Below are positions 1 through 6,005 of a stretch of DNA of 6,865 nt, piece by piece (position 1 is the first letter of the stretch; each line of letters begins with the position of its first letter). Both the position numbers and the translations under genes were made by a program. The notes below the pieces were generated by a model. That model was not told where the DNA came from, ran no database searches, and worked only from the letters and a program-made list of their open reading frames with translations. The DNA comes from an uncultured Clostridiaceae bacterium (lineage in GTDB: Bacteria > Bacillota > Clostridia > Lachnospirales > Lachnospiraceae). The stretch covers positions 1-6,865 of the forward strand of contig CATLIJ010000137.1 of the NCBI GenBank assembly GCA_949948825.1, read 5' to 3'.

Positions 1-1998
1 AAGGGCATCCAGATTCCTGGTATCGCTTCCAAATCCAATGCGGCCTTTTCCAATCTCTCCGGCTCCTGCATTGGAGGTCATAATCAGAATAATATTCCGG
101 AAATCCGCCTTTCTTCCCTGGTTGTCCGTTAGAGTAGCATAATCCATCACCTGCAAAAGCACATTAAAAATATCCGAATGTGCTTTTTCAATCTCATCCA
201 GCAGCAGAACCCCATGGGGATGGCGGCGAATCTCTTCTGTCAGGATTCCTCCCTCCTCATAGCCCACATATCCAGCCGGCGCTCCGATTAGTTTGGCAAC
301 AGTATGCTTTTCCGCATACTCGCTCATATCAAAACGCATAAAGTGGATGCCCAGCTCTGCGGCCAGCACCTTGGAAAGCTCGGTTTTTCCCACTCCGGTT
401 GCTCCCACAAACAAAAAAGAAGCAATGGGCTTGTTGTCCTCATTCAGTCCTGCCCTGGAAAACTTCACTGCATTGGCCACCTGCTCCACAGCTGCATCCT
501 GGCCGAAAATCTGTTCCTTCAAGCGCTTTTCCAGCAAAGCCAGCTTTTCCATCTCACCCTTTTCCACTGTCTGCACCGGGATGCTGCATATTTTTGCCAG
601 CACCTCATCAATCAGATCCTTGCCCACTGTCTGCCGCTTCTGCTCCAGGGGATGGAGCCTGCGGTATGCCCCTGCCTCATCCATCAGATCAATGGCTTTA
701 TCCGGAAGGAAGCGTTCATTCATATAACGGCTGCTTACCTCCACAGTATGCTCCAGCACTCCGTTTCCGTATTTGACCTGATGAAATTTTTCATAACCAG
801 GCTTCAGACCCTTCAGGATTTTTATTGTCTCTTCCTTTGAGGGTTCTTTGATCTCCACATTCTGGAACCGCCGCACCAGGCTTTTACACCCTGAAAAATA
901 TTTCTTATATTCCTCATAGGTAGTGGCTCCAATAAAACGAATCTGGCCTGCTGCCAAATAAGGTTTTAAAAGGTTTGCTGCATCCAGGCTGGTGCCGCTC
1001 ACAGCTCCGGCTCCTACCAGATTGTGAATCTCATCCATATAGAGAATGGGCTTTTCTTCTCTGGACAGTCCATCCATGATTTCCTTCAGCCGCTTTTCCA
1101 AATCTCCCCGGTACTGGGTTCCCGCCAAAAGGCCGCCCAAATCAAGGGAATACAGTCGGGCCATTTGAAGGGGCTCAGGCACATCTCCCTGTGCCAGACG
1201 ATGAGCCAGTCCGTAAGCTATGGCTGTCTTTCCCACTCCCGGCTCTCCAATATGAATCACATTGTTTTTATCCTTCCGGCACAGGATCTGAATGGTGCGC
1301 TCCAGCTCTGCCTCTCTTCCAATCAACGGGTTTCTCTGGCTGCAGGTCTGGTTCATGTCTTCCACAAATCTCATCCACCGCTGCTGGTAAGAAGCCGCTC
1401 CAAAAGCTCCTGATTTATCATATGCCTGCTCCTCTTCCTTTGTCCTGTCCTGCCAGTCTGCAGATTCGTCCTCATCCTGCCTGCTGTTTTCATCGGCTGA
1501 GCCTGAATTTGTTTTCCGTCCTTCTGCCGCACCGGGATTTTTTGCCGAATCCTCTTCTCCTGACTCCCGCTCCTCTGCAAGACTTTCCCTGGACAGCTCT
1601 CCCATCACCTCAAGCAAATCCACATTCTGAACCATGAGAAAATATGCCCCGTAGCTGTCCTCCAGATTCAGCACTGCGTACAGCAGATGGCTGATTCCCA
1701 CTGACTGACGGTTGCTGGACATGGCCTGACCAGTTGCCAGATAAAGCACTCTCTCTGTATCAATGGTCAGCCAGAGATCTCCGTCTCTGGCAGTCCCTGC
1801 CTGCTCCTGCAGAAAATCAAGCAAATCCTTCCGAAGCTTTTCCACCTGTCCTCCGCCTGCCTCATACTCCCTGGCAAAATCTTTGTCAAAGGTAATTCCG
1901 TAAAGCAAGTGTTCCGGCATAAAATAGCGGTGGTGATTCTCCCTGCTCAGCCTCACCGCCCGCTCCATCACTTTCCGCATATTTTTTGTAAATTCCAT
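1..1998 (-). CDS. clpA: ATP-dependent Clp protease ATP-binding subunit ClpA (3' end outside window)
   Basis: AAA+ unfoldase that feeds substrates into the ClpP peptidase in the cytoplasm. The frame is open for 666 codons from ATG at 1996-1998 to the left edge; E. coli ClpA has 758 residues. Residues 1-140 form the Clp N-domain, the expected ClpS docking site. D1 has Walker A GEPGVGKT (251-258), Walker B MDEIH (D322/E323), the pore-loop sequence QYRGDLE and the arginine-finger stretch VRRFQ. D2 has Walker A GATGVGKT (532-539), Walker B LLLDEIEKAH (D601/E602), pore loop GYVG, and the ClpP-docking loop IGF (654-656). D1 runs into D2 without the coiled-coil M domain of ClpB or ClpC, which makes this ClpA. 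Oddity: the linker at about 140-205 is long, acidic and low-complexity. The start is preceded by AGGACAGG. It lies 78 nt after clpS with no terminator between, so it is probably cotranscribed. Confidence 0.96.
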   Translation of the reverse strand, partial: MEFTKNMRKVMERAVRLSRENHHRYFMPEHLLYGITFDKDFAREYEAGGGQVEKLRKDLLDFLQEQAGTARDGDLWLTIDTERVLYLATGQAMSSNRQSVGISHLLYAVLNLEDSYGAYFLMVQNVDLLEVMGELSRESLAEERESGEEDSAKNPGAAEGRKTNSGSADENSRQDEDESADWQDRTKEEEQAYDKSGAFGAASYQQRWMRFVEDMNQTCSQRNPLIGREAELERTIQILCRKDKNNVIHIGEPGVGKTAIAYGLAHRLAQGDVPEPLQMARLYSLDLGGLLAGTQYRGDLEKRLKEIMDGLSREEKPILYMDEIHNLVGAGAVSGTSLDAANLLKPYLAAGQIRFIGATTYEEYKKYFSGCKSLVRRFQNVEIKEPSKEETIKILKGLKPGYEKFHQVKYGNGVLEHTVEVSSRYMNERFLPDKAIDLMDEAGAYRRLHPLEQKRQTVGKDLIDEVLAKICSIPVQTVEKGEMEKLALLEKRLKEQIFGQDAAVEQVANAVKFSRAGLNEDNKPIASFLFVGATGVGKTELSKVLAAELGIHFMRFDMSEYAEKHTVAKLIGAPAGYVGYEEGGILTEEIRRHPHGVLLLDEIEKAHSDIFNVLLQVMDYATLTDNQGRKADFRNIILIMTSNAGAGEIGKGRIGFGSDTRNLDAL

Positions 1999-2076
1999 TT
2001 TGTCATCCTGTCCTTTTTTCTTGATCCCTCCACCCCATCTGAACGGTTACAATTCTTCTGTCCACCTGCCAGCGCC

Positions 2077-2379
2077 TTACGGCAAACAAATTGCCACCAC
2101 CTTCAGGGGATATTTTTCCTCTCTCGCCCACCGAACTGCCTCGGCTGCTTTTGTCTCTGCAATATCCTTTGGGTAAATTCCAGCCACAGCGCTGCTGCCT
2201 GTGTGAATGCTCATCATCAATGCAACTGCAGTCTCCTCATCCTTGTCAAAAATCTCAATCAATACATCCACCACAAAATCCATGGGGGTAAAATCATCAT
2301 TGTAAATCAGAACCTGATATTGTCTGGGTAGTTTTATCTTACTTTTTGCCTGATCCTTTACACTGTCTTTTACTGCCAT
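2077..2379 (-). CDS. clpS: ClpS, N-end rule adaptor for ClpA
   Basis: A 100-residue cytoplasmic adaptor that binds proteins with bulky hydrophobic N-terminal residues and hands them to the ClpA N-domain. The first 18 residues are charged and probably disordered, like the N-terminal extension of E. coli ClpS needed for delivery. The core aligns well with E. coli ClpS. The signature NDDFTPMDFV covers residues 27-36, so the pocket residues N27, D28 and the gatekeeper M33 are kept, as are M55 and H59 (E. coli M62 and H66). AETKAAEA and the basic/aromatic C-terminal strand also match. A Met gatekeeper predicts the classical specificity (Leu, Phe, Tyr, Trp); this is inferred from the family. ATG at 2377-2379 has GGAAAGGA about 10 nt upstream. 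It lies 42 nt after the lipoprotein gene and 78 nt before clpA, an arrangement that supports joint function with ClpA. Confidence 0.96.
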   Translation of the reverse strand: MAVKDSVKDQAKSKIKLPRQYQVLIYNDDFTPMDFVVDVLIEIFDKDEETAVALMMSIHTGSSAVAGIYPKDIAETKAAEAVRWAREEKYPLKVVAICLP

Positions 2380-2421
2380 TTTATCACCATCCTTTCCCTG
2401 TCAGCTCGTATCCCATCTTTT

Positions 2422-3129
2422 TTAATTTTCAATCCGTTCCATCCGGAAAAACACACCCTCATAATAAACCCACAGGCAATCTGGATCTATAACATAAAAA
2501 TATTTTCCAAAGCAATCATTGAGCTCTGAGAGATTCCCGCCCATAATGCCTGTCTTTTCATCTGCCCAGCTGGAAAGATCTGCCTGAAAATCCTCCTCCA
2601 GCTCTCTGACAGAACCAGCTGTAAATTCATACCCGAAATTTTCCGTCTCCTCCACAGCTCCATTTCGGGCAAAGCTCTCCTCTCCATAAGTGAGAGAGTC
2701 TTTCATATAGTCCTCAATCTCCTGGCTGGACAGGGCTGACACCCTACATGTCAGATATGCCTTCCCCTTCCAGGTCCCATAAAAGGATGCAGGATCAAAT
2801 TCCGGCTGGACCGCCTCCAAGCCATCAGACTCTGGCCCGTCTGGCTTTGCTGGCTTTTCTGACTCTTCCCGCCCTTCTGTCTTTTCTGCCTTTGTCTCTG
2901 ACTTTATCTCTGTCCTTTCAGATTTTATCTTTGTTTCTTCTGGCTCTGCCCCGGTTTCCAGGGAGCTCTTTCCCACTTCCTCTGACCCTTTCTCTTTTCT
3001 GTCTTCTCCCTGTCCTGCTTCCTGTACTGCATAGGTCTGCTGATTTTCTTTTCCTGATTCCATGCTGCCGCAGCCAGTAAACATCAAAATCCCGGTTCCG
3101 CATAATACTGCAAAAAAATAACGTTTCAT
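2422..3129 (-). CDS. Putative lipoprotein of unknown function, first gene of the clpS-clpA operon
   Basis: A 235-residue predicted surface lipoprotein. The start is ATG at 3127-3129 because AAAGGAG sits 8 nt upstream and a signal peptide begins at once: basic MKRY, hydrophobic core, then FTGC with Cys20 as the lipidated residue (Phe at -3 is unusual but tolerated). Residues 21 to about 112 are a low-complexity spacer of K, E, S, T, G and P with imperfect repeats such as TKIKSE, TEIKSE and TKAEKTE, probably extended and crossing the cell wall. Residues from about 113 to 235 form a compact domain starting FYGTWKGKAYL and ending with an aromatic strand, DCLWVYYEGVFFRMERI. This GTW-to-VFF layout recalls unnamed small domains in Clostridia exported proteins; that is from memory and unchecked. 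An open extension to 3174 lacks a ribosome site and would lie at the promoter's transcript start. No catalytic motif is seen, and no function is assigned. Confidence 0.85.
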   Translation of the reverse strand: MKRYFFAVLCGTGILMFTGCGSMESGKENQQTYAVQEAGQGEDRKEKGSEEVGKSSLETGAEPEETKIKSERTEIKSETKAEKTEGREESEKPAKPDGPESDGLEAVQPEFDPASFYGTWKGKAYLTCRVSALSSQEIEDYMKDSLTYGEESFARNGAVEETENFGYEFTAGSVRELEEDFQADLSSWADEKTGIMGGNLSELNDCFGKYFYVIDPDCLWVYYEGVFFRMERIEN

Positions 3130-3137
3130 CTGAAACA

Positions 3138-3144
3138 CTCCTTT
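3138..3144 (-). promoter_or_regulatory. Ribosome binding site deciding the lipoprotein start
   Basis: AAAGGAG on the minus strand ends 8 nt before ATG 3127-3129. It rules in this start over the longer in-frame extension, whose upstream ATG at 3174 has no such site and lies only about 13 nt downstream of the -10 box. The start codon itself lies in a small inverted repeat (GTTTC AGAT GAAAC on the mRNA). Confidence 0.8.
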
Positions 3145-3186
3145 TATCTCATTCTCCAGACAACAATAAAACAAACCAGATAAATC

Positions 3187-3215
3187 ATTATAGCACGATT
3201 TTGTCCATTATCCAA
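3187..3215 (-). promoter_or_regulatory. Sigma-A-type promoter of the lipoprotein-clpS-clpA operon
   Basis: Read on the minus strand, a -35 box TTGGAT (3210-3215) is followed by exactly 17 nt and a perfect -10 box TATAAT (3187-3192). Transcription should start near 3180, giving a leader of about 50 nt before the lipoprotein ATG. No clear operator such as a CtsR site (direct heptad repeats around GGTCAAA) is visible next to it. Confidence 0.8.
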
Positions 3216-3238
3216 TAAGATGGAAGGTTTTTCTGTGA

Positions 3239-3290
3239 GTTTTTGTCCCTTAAAGACAGGCGAGAAGATGTCCCTTTTGTGAACCGTAAC
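3239..3290. repeat. Half-length diverged copy of the cloverleaf element at 5839-5990
   Basis: This stretch matches one end of the 5839-5990 element in the same orientation. From 3240 to 3270 it agrees with 5939-5969 at 26 of 31 positions without gaps, and the distal GTGAAC and GTAA blocks are also kept, after a 2-nt length difference in the C-rich part. The hairpin equivalent to arm 4 persists in plus-strand RNA: TGTC/GACA with a 7-nt loop, a 4-nt bulge, and three further Watson-Crick pairs plus a U-G wobble. The other arms and the partner of the closing stem are absent. It lies between the efflux terminator and the clp-operon promoter. Confidence 0.7.
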
Positions 3291-3310
3291 AGCAAACGGA
3301 AATTTAGGCA

Positions 3311-3357
3311 AAAGAAAAACTTCGGAAACACATGTCAGGTTTCCGAAGTTTTTCTTT
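3311..3357 (-). terminator. Rho-independent terminator of the efflux operon
   Basis: A perfect 19-bp inverted repeat (3311-3329 against 3339-3357) flanks a 9-nt loop. The stem has a CTTCGGAAAC core and a TTTTTCTTTT tract on the 3' side of the minus-strand transcript. Its A-rich 5' side also gives a T-run on the other strand, so it may act in both directions. It begins about 60 nt after the stop codon of the second TolC-like gene. Confidence 0.88.
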
Positions 3358-3418
3358 CTGTCTGGACGCAGCACGATTTCTTCTCGGAAATTCATGCAGC
3401 GCTGTATTCGTTTACGGG

Positions 3419-4519
3419 TTATTGTCCTGTAAGCGCCCACTTATAATCCTCAATGGCCTGCTGAAGATTCATGGACGCGCTTCCCTTCTCTGCCAGGGCC
3501 TTTCGGTAATCCGCTTCTCCCTGAAGATATTCATTCCTGCTTAACATACCAGCCTGCTGCCGCAGCTGCAAAGACTCAAAAGTAATCTGAGCGCTTTCAC
3601 TGGCCTCCAACGCTGCCTGATAGTTTATCCTTGCAGCCTGAAGCTGCTGGTAAGTGGCAAGGAAATCTGCCTCGGCATTTCCCACTGCCTCCTCTTCCTT
3701 CTCTGTCTTTCGGCGCAGCTCTTCTGTAACCCCTGCCCGGGAATGGCGCACATTCTGCACAGAACGGTTGTTATTAATGGCTGTCTCCCGGTCCTGGTCA
3801 TAATTCACCTGGTCCACCCAGGCCAGATCCGGTTCCGGAACAGTCCCGATAACCACCTCCTCCCGGTCCTCAAGGCCCAGCATGGAAAGCAGCCGGAAAC
3901 GAAGCTGGCCTGTCTCCTGCCGGTAGGAGGCAAGAAGGCTCTGCTCTGTCTGAAGCTGATCCAAAGCCTCCATTACTTCCATGGCAGTGGCAGCTCCGGC
4001 AGACTGCTTCTTCACCACTGCTTCATAAGCTGCCTCCAAGGCCTCTGTCTTTTTTTCCTGTGCAGCCACATTCAGAGCCATCTGATTATAGGAATTCATC
4101 ACAGTCTGAGCCGTTATGACATAGGAATCCGTGGTCTGCTCCACAGATAAGGTCCGGCTCCTCTTCTCCATGTTCTTCAGAAGCCTGGAAAACTGGCTGG
4201 CCTGACTGCCAAGTATGGAGGCATTCATCCGGTAAGACATCTCCTCCTCTGTGTCCTCATACTTTTCTGCCAGGAATTTCATATATTCCTGCTCCTGGCG
4301 CATCTGCTCCATAAGCTCCTGGTAATTCTTTTTGTTGGTCTCATAGCTGTCATTGGCTTTTTGCAGCCCCAGGTTTCCATCTAAAAGAAGCTGCCGCAAA
4401 TTGTCATACTCCACAATAACAGCTTCCTCTGCATGAGCTGAAAAAGCGGCTGCTCCCATAGTCATGACTGCCAAAAACACTGCCGCTGCCCTGGCTGCTG
4501 TCTTATTTCCTCTTTTCAT
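3419..4519 (-). CDS. TolC-family efflux channel-like protein, second of a tandem pair
   Basis: A 366-residue exported protein of the TolC/OEP family, presumed to form the duct that receives substrate from the RND pump. The start at 4517-4519 has AGGAGG 5 nt upstream and opens a signal peptide ending in SAHA before EE (cleavage after about residue 30); the frame extends 10 codons further into the upstream gene without a better site. The mature chain has the two TolC halves: residues 31-215 and about 235-366, joined by an IGTVPEPD segment (PEPD at 228-231). Each half has a helix-turn-helix tip motif (QSAGAATAMEV and QAGMLSRNEYLQ), and the chain ends YKWALTG. It is about 100 residues shorter than TolC or OprM, and the places where those carry paired beta-strands are charged and helical in character. 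No lipobox Cys is present. It lies 13 nt after its paralogue, so it is translated from the same mRNA. Confidence 0.88.
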   Translation of the reverse strand: MKRGNKTAARAAAVFLAVMTMGAAAFSAHAEEAVIVEYDNLRQLLLDGNLGLQKANDSYETNKKNYQELMEQMRQEQEYMKFLAEKYEDTEEEMSYRMNASILGSQASQFSRLLKNMEKRSRTLSVEQTTDSYVITAQTVMNSYNQMALNVAAQEKKTEALEAAYEAVVKKQSAGAATAMEVMEALDQLQTEQSLLASYRQETGQLRFRLLSMLGLEDREEVVIGTVPEPDLAWVDQVNYDQDRETAINNNRSVQNVRHSRAGVTEELRRKTEKEEEAVGNAEADFLATYQQLQAARINYQAALEASESAQITFESLQLRQQAGMLSRNEYLQGEADYRKALAEKGSASMNLQQAIEDYKWALTGQ

Positions 4520-4524
4520 AAAAG

Positions 4525-4530
4525 CCTCCT
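4525..4530 (-). promoter_or_regulatory. Ribosome binding site for the second TolC-like gene
   Basis: A full AGGAGG sits in the 13-nt gap after the upstream TAG stop, 5 nt before the ATG at 4517-4519. It decides this start over the in-frame ATG at 4549, which lies inside the preceding gene. Confidence 0.75.
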
Positions 4531-4532
4531 GT

Positions 4533-5711
4533 CTATGAAGCCTGAGCAAGGCCGTTCACAGCCCACTGATAGTTCATCATAGCTTTCAAAAGAGCCAGCT
4601 TCTGAGTCTGGACCGACACCTTAGCCGTCTCATAAGCAGTCTGTTGGGACAAAAAGGCATTGGAGGTAATGGTCCCGGCATCCAGCTTCCGTCTGGCAGA
4701 ATCCAGGGAGGTCTCTGCCATCTCAAAAGCCTGCAGCGCCTGTTCATAGTTGGATCTGGCTAAGACCATGCTGGCATGGCTGTCCTTTATATTGACTGCA
4801 ATGGTTTCCCGCTGATTTTTCCTGGTCTGCTCCAAGGTGCTTTTCACCTTATCCGTGCGGGCATTGGCAAGACGCTTTTCCGTCAGCCTTAAATCATAAT
4901 TATTCTCCCATGCCGCCTGAATGTCTTCCTCTACATGAATTGCTTCCATCCACTGAAAATCCGGTTCCGGAAGCTCTCCGATCTCCACATTGGCCCCATA
5001 CTGCCATCCCAGCATCAGGCACAGGCTGTCCTTTGTCTTTGTCAGATTGCTCTCCGCTGTAAGCAAAGAAGCTTCCGCAGAAGAGATGGCTTCCCGCGCT
5101 GTGAGAACCTTTGACTGTGTGGACATGCCTGCCTGGAGACGGTTTTCCTCTGACTGATAATCCTTTTCTGCCTGAAGCTTTCTCTGCCTGAAGCTGTCCA
5201 GACTGTAATACTGGCTCCAATAGTCAATCATCAGCCCCTGAGCCTGTTTCACCAGATTTGCCTCAGCCTGATCATATCCGATTTTTACTGTCTCATTGTC
5301 CTCTGTGCTCTCATCTCCCTGCTCCATCAGCTGCTCTGCCTGAAGCCTGCTGTTCAGCACAGAAGCCATGCGGCTCCCATAATCATTGTCATCTGAGCTG
5401 GGATACTGAATGCTGTTGTAAATATCGTTTGCCGTATTGTAATAATCCTCCGCCACATCATTCCTGTCCTTATCCTTCTTGTCCTGGTAATCAATGGCAT
5501 TCTGCAGCACTGTATTATTGTACTCATGGACCAGATCAGCAATCTCTTCGTATTCCAGCCGGTCATCCCGCAAAGCCACCCACTTTTCCGCCGAATAGGC
5601 AAATTCCGGGCTCTGCTGGGCCATCACCGGAAAGGGAAACAAACTGATCCCCACTCCTACAGCCAGCCAGCCAATCCCCCTGCGCCTCCATGTCTGGTAT
5701 CTATCCATCAT
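4533..5711 (-). CDS. TolC-family efflux channel-like protein, first of a tandem pair
   Basis: A 392-residue exported protein of the TolC/OEP family and paralogue of the next gene. I chose ATG 5709-5711 because an AGAAAGGATGG match to the anti-Shine-Dalgarno ends 8 nt upstream; ATG 5721-5723 (4 residues longer) is nearly as good, and the frame is open to 5825 without support. A signal peptide follows: RRRG, hydrophobic core, VMA before QQ (about residue 31). The first half holds YEEIADLVHEYN near residues 54-65, a variable Asp/Ser-rich loop (YPSSDDNDYG), and the tip motif QAGMSTQSKVL near 193-203. The joint is IGELPEPD (PEPD 248-251). The second half has DAGTITSNAFLSQQ and ends NYQWAVNG. Like its paralogue it is mostly helical, shorter than TolC, and shows no beta-barrel strands. 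It lies downstream of the RND gene across a 282-294-nt spacer, so it may have its own promoter. Confidence 0.87.
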   Translation of the reverse strand: MMDRYQTWRRRGIGWLAVGVGISLFPFPVMAQQSPEFAYSAEKWVALRDDRLEYEEIADLVHEYNNTVLQNAIDYQDKKDKDRNDVAEDYYNTANDIYNSIQYPSSDDNDYGSRMASVLNSRLQAEQLMEQGDESTEDNETVKIGYDQAEANLVKQAQGLMIDYWSQYYSLDSFRQRKLQAEKDYQSEENRLQAGMSTQSKVLTAREAISSAEASLLTAESNLTKTKDSLCLMLGWQYGANVEIGELPEPDFQWMEAIHVEEDIQAAWENNYDLRLTEKRLANARTDKVKSTLEQTRKNQRETIAVNIKDSHASMVLARSNYEQALQAFEMAETSLDSARRKLDAGTITSNAFLSQQTAYETAKVSVQTQKLALLKAMMNYQWAVNGLAQAS

Positions 5712-5745
5712 CCAATGTCCCATCCTTTCTGTGTTCCTTACAACC

Positions 5746-5798
5746 GTATGAATCATACTAATACACTTAATGATAATATAAATGGTACATTTCTGCAA
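5746..5798 (-). promoter_or_regulatory. Possible promoter and operator before the TolC-like pair
   Basis: Two weak promoter readings exist on the minus strand. One is TTGCAG (5793-5798), 17 nt, TATCAT (5770-5775). The other is a -10 box TATGAT (5752-5757) without a good -35. The second box lies inside a palindrome, GTATGATTCATAC (5746-5758), symmetric except for its central base, which could be a repressor or activator site. The AT-rich stretch and the long gap after the RND gene make a promoter here likely, but the exact boxes are uncertain. Confidence 0.4.
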
Positions 5799-5838
5799 GA
5801 AATATTCTGTAAAATATTCTTTCAAAATTATGAAGGGT

Positions 5839-5990
5839 CACAGTTCACGGGGCGGGGAATCTGGCATGAATTTGGGCGTCAAGCTCACTTGAAAGTCCAA
5901 ATTTATGCCAGATTTCACATCAGGCGAACGCCGGATGCTTCTTGTCCGTCGAAGACAGGTGAGAAGATGCCCCTCCCCCGTGAACAGTAA
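5839..5990 (+). ncRNA. Cloverleaf-foldable intergenic element of unknown family
   Basis: This stretch tiles almost completely into four helices. The closing stem P1 pairs 5843-5852 with 5976-5985 (10 bp, perfect) and 5854-5857 with 5970-5973. P2 (5859-5913) has 19 consecutive pairs including two G-U wobbles, a 1x2 internal loop, 5 more pairs and a CUCA loop. P3 (5918-5937) has 7 pairs around one mismatch with a GAAC loop. P4 (5938-5966) has CUUCU/AGAAG and UGUC/GACA with a 4-nt bulge and a 7-nt loop. Only 4 nt between P2 and P3 are left over. The two wobbles would be A x C mismatches on the minus strand, so plus is preferred, although no plus-strand promoter or gene is evident. No T-run follows, so it is not an intrinsic terminator. 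It may instead be a palindromic mobile repeat, or act within the efflux mRNA. The fold is supported; transcription is not shown. Confidence 0.55.
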
Positions 5991-6005
5991 TTATAAAGAA
6001 GGTCT

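Noticed and set aside
293..840. Plus-strand open frames opposite clpA
   Set aside because: They are antisense shadows of a fully conserved ClpA reading frame and have no recognisable protein features.
3123..3136. Inverted repeat over the lipoprotein start codon as a translational switch
   Set aside because: The stem has only 5 pairs, A-U rich, and leaves the ribosome site free; too weak to claim regulation.
5800..5819. Direct repeat of AAATATTC with 12-nt period
   Set aside because: Only two copies in AT-rich spacer DNA; easily by chance and not linked to a clear promoter.
5712..5825. Longer N-terminus of the first TolC-like protein
   Set aside because: The extension covers the promoter-like AT-rich region, has no ribosome site, and would bury the signal peptide.
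5839..5990. tRNA or tmRNA gene, suggested by the cloverleaf shape
   Set aside because: It is about twice the length of a tRNA, with no T-loop consensus, anticodon arm or CCA-type acceptor layout; the arms are too long.
5839..5990. Intrinsic terminator after the RND gene
   Set aside because: The stems are followed by mixed sequence with no T-run on either strand, unlike the clear hairpin at 3311-3357.
5839..5990. MITE with target-site duplication
   Set aside because: The ends are inverted repeats, but the flanking bases show no direct repeat, so insertion cannot be shown; kept as an alternative only.
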